A DNA stretch of 64,000 nt from Pestalotiopsis fici W106-1. Its lineage: Eukaryota; Ascomycota; Sordariomycetes; Amphisphaeriales; Sporocadaceae. The stretch is taken from the NCBI RefSeq assembly GCF_000516985.1, contig NW_006917093.1, positions 1,860,001-1,924,000 on the forward strand, given 5' to 3'. Shown here one piece after another: positions 59,490 through 64,000 of the stretch. Both the position numbers and the translations under genes were made by a program. The stretch's first letter is position 1, and every line of letters starts with the position of its first letter. The notes under the pieces are model-generated. The model ran no database searches and was not told where the DNA came from. It saw nothing but the letters and a program-made list of their open reading frames with translations.

Positions 59490-61799
59490 TCAGAAGAGCT
59501 CATCATCATCCTCATCCCATCTTCCATGGGGACTTGGCACTGGGCTTGTTCTCATCCTGGGCCGACTTTTGAAGATAGCCTCTGGATCCTCCTGTTGTGC
59601 GTCCAGGAGCTCTTCCATGACCGAAGCATCGCCCAGGCCCTCTTCGTCAACCTTGGGAAAGTAGCCATCTTTTCGCGGCTGGATTAATTTGCTCTGCCTC
59701 TGCGACCGCCTTCTTTCGAGCTGAGCTTTCTGTTTTGCTGCTTCGAACCCTGCCATTGACCGACGGGTACGAGCGACGAGGTCGTCATATTCGTCACCAT
59801 TGCTCGACTCAGCGACTGGTGGACTTGTAATACCAAACTTTCTATTGCTCTTAGCCAGACTCGGTGATAACAGGTGCGGGTTGGTCTCGTCATCTGGTTC
59901 AAACGAGCTGGTTCTGGACATGGACATGCGTGTCCGTTCCGCAAGGGAAAGCGTATGGCGAGGCCTCTTGGTAGGCGAGGGTGATGCATTGGACATGGAT
60001 GCCAGGATCTGGTCAGCAGTTGCCTGTGTTGGTGAAACCGATCCAGAAGTCTCAAGTGCAGTATCGGATTCTGATCTATCTTCGGATTCGGACAAGGAGC
60101 CGGGCGCATCGGGTGACAGGATTTTCGGCTCTGGACGAAGCAAAACCTTTTGCTCAACGACGGGTTCACTAGGGACCCTATCGACAGCAGCACGAGATCC
60201 ATCGCTACCGTTGCTAGTAGAGGACTTGGTCCGTATTGCGTATTGAGCGCTAGGACGCATCAAGTCCGATGATCCCTGCGTAGAATCACTATCTGTAGAG
60301 CGCTGGCGGGCTATGGGTCTTCGAAGTGCTCGTGTGCGATCAAGCTGGCTGTTTGTCCGCCCGAGAACCTTGGCATTGGCCGGGGCCATGGTCTTCGAGG
60401 CAGGCCTGGTGTCTTCTGGCTCGTCTTCCCACTCACTAAGATCGGAAATCGGTTCAGCCGCCAATCCAGATACTGTTAAGAGGTTGGAGGACTCTGCGCC
60501 TCTCTGTGTTCTGGCGAGCTTGGCAAAGTTGGGGATGTGAGGTTTGCGAATCGTGTCCAATTCTGTACGCAATGACTGGAGCAACTGTGTATACTCTGGA
60601 GGCCCGTTGGAGGGTGACGACTTGGCAACCTCAGTCGACGGTAGCAAGTTCTTGTGTGCATGGAAGCCAAGGTCAACACGCTGTGCCTTGTTGTTGGCCT
60701 GTTGCTTGCGGTCTACTTGCTTCTGCGCTTGATCCCCAAATAACTCTTGGCGGAATTGCTGCCACTTTTCAAGCCTCGAACGCTGCAAGCTGACTCTTTG
60801 GTCCAGTTTTTCTAAAAGGCCAGTGCTGTCGCTCTCCATGTCCGCAAGCTGTCCGGCACGTACTCCGGACCACACATGATTAAAGTTAGAGGCAAGCAGG
60901 CCTCCTTGATTCAAGCCCGTATCGTTCTGAAGAAGCGTGTCTGCCCATTGATCGCTGCCAGTCCAATTGGTCTTTATCATCTGGCGAGTCTGCTTCATCA
61001 AAGTGTCGGGGATATTGGGATGTGCCTGGGACTCGGCAGTAGCTTTGAGCTCTTCCTTTCTTCTGGCCACTTTCTGCTGTTCTGATGCAACCAATTCTTC
61101 AAAGTCTCGATACTTTTTCCGGGCGGCTACCTTGTCCTCCAATGCCTTGCGCAAGGAGAACTTGTGGGCTAGTAGAAGGGCGTTGATCTGAGTGCGATCG
61201 CCAGAGTAGCCATAGTTTTCGAGTGATATCTTTTCCGAGATTGCGGGAGTGTATTCATGTCCGGCGTTCAGAGCTCTTTCAGCGACCAGTTTCTTCAACA
61301 CTGCCGACGAGAACACGGCCAGCACCTCCTCGAATCGTTCGCCCTTGCACTCGTCAAGCATGGTCTTGCGCAAGACGGCATCTCGTCCCAGGAGCCCACT
61401 GCGCTTTACCTGCTCGAGGCTTCGTAGGAGAGCTGCGCGTAGATTGATCGACTGGACCTGGTCAAGCGGCGGGAAGAAGGGCTTCAGCTTATTCCGCGCT
61501 TCCTCGCCGTCCCAGAGGACAAACAGCTGGTAGAGTGCCCATTCGACGCATTGTATTCTGTTCTTGAGCCCGCCGGCCGCATCTTTGGTGGAAAACGTGA
61601 CCTGGGAGATACCGGGCCAGTCTCGTTCCTGATCGAGGTCTAGAAGTCGCAGGTTGGTGAGGAAGAGCAAGACATGATTCGCAGTGCTCGGAGTAGGCGC
61701 GCCGCCCGTTGCTGGCTGGGCGCTGCTCAAGGGCGGTCTGCCGGAAATGCGAATGGGTCGGGTGCGCGCGAGGCCGGAGGTTGCTTGTTGGCTTGACAT
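59490..61799 (-). CDS. HAUS6-like augmin complex subunit
   Basis: One long frame of 769 residues starting at ATG 61799. The N-terminal region (about 35-290) contains VLLFLTNLRLLDLD, WPGISQVTFSTKD, RIQCVEWALYQLFVLWD and a coiled-coil helix stretch. This is the pattern of the HAUS6 N-terminal domain. The C-terminal half is low-complexity, Ser-rich with LARTQRG-like and LSEWEDEPED segments. Augmin recruits gamma-tubulin to existing microtubules in the mitotic spindle, and filamentous fungi keep a reduced set. Coiled-coil regions are at about 245-285 and 365-420. The family call rests on the N-terminus. Confidence 0.75.
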   Translation of the reverse strand: MSSQQATSGLARTRPIRISGRPPLSSAQPATGGAPTPSTANHVLLFLTNLRLLDLDQERDWPGISQVTFSTKDAAGGLKNRIQCVEWALYQLFVLWDGEEARNKLKPFFPPLDQVQSINLRAALLRSLEQVKRSGLLGRDAVLRKTMLDECKGERFEEVLAVFSSAVLKKLVAERALNAGHEYTPAISEKISLENYGYSGDRTQINALLLAHKFSLRKALEDKVAARKKYRDFEELVASEQQKVARRKEELKATAESQAHPNIPDTLMKQTRQMIKTNWTGSDQWADTLLQNDTGLNQGGLLASNFNHVWSGVRAGQLADMESDSTGLLEKLDQRVSLQRSRLEKWQQFRQELFGDQAQKQVDRKQQANNKAQRVDLGFHAHKNLLPSTEVAKSSPSNGPPEYTQLLQSLRTELDTIRKPHIPNFAKLARTQRGAESSNLLTVSGLAAEPISDLSEWEDEPEDTRPASKTMAPANAKVLGRTNSQLDRTRALRRPIARQRSTDSDSTQGSSDLMRPSAQYAIRTKSSTSNGSDGSRAAVDRVPSEPVVEQKVLLRPEPKILSPDAPGSLSESEDRSESDTALETSGSVSPTQATADQILASMSNASPSPTKRPRHTLSLAERTRMSMSRTSSFEPDDETNPHLLSPSLAKSNRKFGITSPPVAESSNGDEYDDLVARTRRSMAGFEAAKQKAQLERRRSQRQSKLIQPRKDGYFPKVDEEGLGDASVMEELLDAQQEDPEAIFKSRPRMRTSPVPSPHGRWDEDDDELF

Positions 61800-62355
61800 G
61801 ACGGCATTGTTCAGGAATCCAGTGCCTGTCTGTACGCAAAAGAAATTCGTGATTGTGACAGAGTCCAAAAATGTATGCCTGGGCGCAGGTTGCCCACGAA
61901 CTAGAGAGAGCACTACAAGGAGAATGAATGTGAGGTACCTTGGTGGTCACTAATGTAGCCGGTAACGTTAGCAACCTTTAGTTGTTGACTTTCAGGGGCC
62001 TGACAGCCAATCCTAGCACACCCCTCGGACCGGCGAAGTTCCAAGGTTGGCTTTTCGCGGGGTGGACGTGGGTGCCAATGTCCAGGCCGGGTACGGAATA
62101 CCTCCATCATGGTTCTCTATGGTACGTAGTAGTATGTAATTCTATATATGTTTTCACAGCAATTTTAACGCTGTCCAAGGAAATATTTTGAGGGCCAAAC
62201 TACACACCCTCAGAGCCCCGAAGTTGGTTATACCCCTTCATTTACTTCTGCTGCCAATATAGAACCGGCGGGAAAAATTTTGAGGGTTACGTTTGATTTG
62301 TATCCTGATACCCACATGCTAAGCAAGAACCATTTTCCTAGACATGTCTTAGGTA
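61800..62355. other. Upstream region of the HAUS6-like gene
   Basis: Left end of an 1.1-kb intergenic region. It contains a diverged partner of part of the repeat zone (about 62057-62105 resembles 62583-62640). Otherwise nothing recognised. Confidence 0.45.
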
Positions 62356-62840
62356 TTTCACTGCACTTTTAACCCTGCCAAAGAGGATAAGTGGTGGCGC
62401 CCAGTCAAGAGCTGTCAAGACCCAGGGGCCAATCGAGAACTTAAGTTTAACCTTGCAGGTGAAGATTATGTACGTTCTGAACTAGACTGATTTCACTGCA
62501 ATTTGAATGCCGCCAAAGAGGACAATTTGGTAGCACCCAGTCAAGAGCTGTCAAGACCCAAGGGCCAATTGAGAACTCGAGTTTGACTTTCGCGGGGTGG
62601 ACATGGGTGCGAATGTCCAGATTGGGTGTGCTGACATCCTTGTCGGATGTTGCTGCCAGACGGGCATGGGTATTTCACTGCAATTTTAACACTGCCAAAG
62701 AGGACATCCGATCAAAAGGGCCAATCCAAGCACAGCTTTACCCGCTCTTTACTGCAATTTGAATGTCACGGAGAGGATAATTACTTTGACGGCCGATCAA
62801 GATCTATCAATACCCAAGCGAGAACTCTTATCAAGTTTAG
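62356..62840. repeat. Degenerate tandem repeat zone
   Basis: Units at about 62356-62454, 62491-62590, 62670-62732 and 62750-62840 share the words TTTCACTGCAATTT, GCCAAAGAGGA, AGAGCTGTCAAGACCC and GGCCAAT. The first two units align almost gap-free over 100 bp, with many differences being transitions. The block lies between the HAUS6-like gene and the transcription factor gene, with no coding potential. Confidence 0.75.
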
Positions 62841-62893
62841 TATGTCCTATTTACCTTAATCTAGTGTTTTCTCCCGGGCACGGTCTAATGTAT

Positions 62894-64000
62894 CTAGCCA
62901 GGCCCAACATGATCGTGACCGTACTCGATGAAAGTATCCCACATTGTCTGTGCACGTCAGTACTATGCACGCTGGACGATATCTGAATAGTAACAGCTAC
63001 TCACCCAATCAAAATCTATGTTGGACAAGTCATCCCCGAAAGACAGACCATCAGTGATTGTATCGAAGCTAGGGGTGTATCCTGAGGTATTGACTTGCTG
63101 TTGAGTCGACATCGTCTTCAAAGGTCCAGATGCAGTGCCAATGTTGTGAGGCGACTTTGACAGCAGATCCACGAGGAAACGATAAGATTTGTTTGCCTCA
63201 TCACAACTTGTCGAGGCGGCTTCCCAAAAGTGGCATGATCTCCCCAACACCTCGAATAGATCTTCGCTACTGGGAGATTCCTCGGCCTTGGGCAATTTCT
63301 GCCTCAGTTCTAGCTCTAGTATCAAGATCATGGCGGCCAGCGTCAGCATTTGCCTCACCTGTGATATCTCGTATAGGCCCGGCATCAGGATATCCTGAAG
63401 ACCCAACAGGGACAATGCTGACGAGATGCACCGCTGTTGGGATAACTTGAAACGTTCATCGACTCTCGCCTTTGCCATGAATTTCCTGTGCAGAGTACAC
63501 ATGCCTTTGTGATACATGCTGATGAGGTTCAATCGGTAAAAATCCGCGCGATTGCTGCTGGTCATGTTATTCTTGTGGACAGGTACCGTCATTAGGTAGC
63601 TGGGAAAGCCATGAAATCTATCATGCAACAGCTGGTCAATCTCGAGCACCACTTCATACGAACCCTGGCTGGCGGCACTATTGAACTCAGCCAGACGGCC
63701 TAGGGCTTGACACAGTCGACCTTTGACAATGAGATATGTGGCCGACGTCGATTCCTCTAGCGACCTTGATGGTGGCAGCACCGTTGATTCTGGCGACAGC
63801 TCCCAGTCGTGCAGATTGCTGGGCTCCCTCGTGTCAGAGTATATCGCCGTGGCCGTAGGCGGAAAACCTCCGAGAAACGACGACATGGCGTCCATGGTCA
63901 TGACTGAGCTCCAGATGCGCCGCCGGTATTCTGCTTGTAGTACCGAAAAGCCTGCAGATCGTGAGGGCTCCCTATGGTAGCCCATGTTGATGGCAGTGCG
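62894..64000 (-). CDS. Fungal-specific transcription factor, 3' part (runs off the window)
   Basis: The frame continues through the right edge in phase. The 3' exon 63005-64000 joins to 62947-62894 (donor GGTGAGT after TGG, 57-nt intron). The end becomes DWTMWDTFIEYG, as in related regulators. The visible part is the fungal-specific regulatory (MHR-type) middle and C-terminal domain: RTAINMGYHREP at the edge, YRRRIWSSVMTMDA, then several helices. A Zn2Cys6 DNA-binding domain is expected to the right of the window and is not seen. It is probably a nuclear regulator of an unidentified set of genes. Without the splice, the frame stops at 62963, 14 codons past the donor. Confidence 0.85.

Noticed and set aside
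1..64000. Search for CRISPR arrays, insertion sequences with intact transposase, and rRNA genes
   Set aside because: None seen. Spaced identical repeats, transposase motifs and rRNA-like conserved segments were not found by eye.

Overview
The window is nuclear DNA from a filamentous ascomycete. Genes sit on both strands and are split by short introns of about 45-70 nt with GTAAGT-like donors, CTAAC-like branch points and a few GC-AG donors. The gene families (HET, Clr5-type, Zn2Cys6-type regulators, late sexual development LsdA-like, subgroup-C/killer-toxin-like chitinase, LysM) are typical of Pezizomycotina. A Sordariomycete, perhaps Hypocreales, is the best guess from gene content; this is an inference and no search was run. 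Gene models were built by hand by joining frames at splice sites and checking phase. Most close exactly in frame.

Left part (1-6.6 kb): a Clr5-domain gene (+), a HET-domain gene (+) whose 3' part carries either an in-frame stop or a 48-nt intron, then a stretch of decayed minus-strand gene fragments with a 91-bp duplicated segment that looks marked by C-to-T type changes.

Chitin-related block (6.6-18.9 kb): a 16-exon, about 1825-residue killer-toxin-like GH18 chitinase (-) with N-terminal chitin-binding domains and a C-terminal region resembling NucA/NucB DNases; an unrecognised gene (-); and a divergently oriented secreted protein with five LysM domains (+). These three neighbours probably form a functional unit that binds and attacks chitin. 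It is the most interesting part of the window.

Middle (19-31 kb): a two-finger C2H2 regulator (-) with a CCAAT-rich upstream region, an LsdA-like ferritin-fold secreted protein (-), an intron-containing tRNA-Arg(ACG), a multispanning fungal membrane protein (+) and the ER mannosyltransferase ALG9 (-).

31-48.9 kb: NAF1 snoRNP assembly factor (+) with an in-frame TAG followed by a long open extension, an FAD monooxygenase (-), an NmrA-like reductase (-), a second Clr5 gene (-) with the same intron position as the first, an LtrA-type membrane protein (-), a mitochondrial acyl-CoA dehydrogenase (-) and mitochondrial ribosomal protein uS12m (+).

50-64 kb: GPI8 transamidase subunit (+), a TFIIIC subunit with C-terminal zinc-binding region (+), a small single-pass membrane protein (-), a Gln/Pro-rich protein with 48-bp internal repeats (+), an unrecognised 186-residue protein (-), a HAUS6-like augmin subunit (-), a degenerate tandem repeat zone, and the 3' part of a fungal-specific transcription factor (-) that runs off the right edge.
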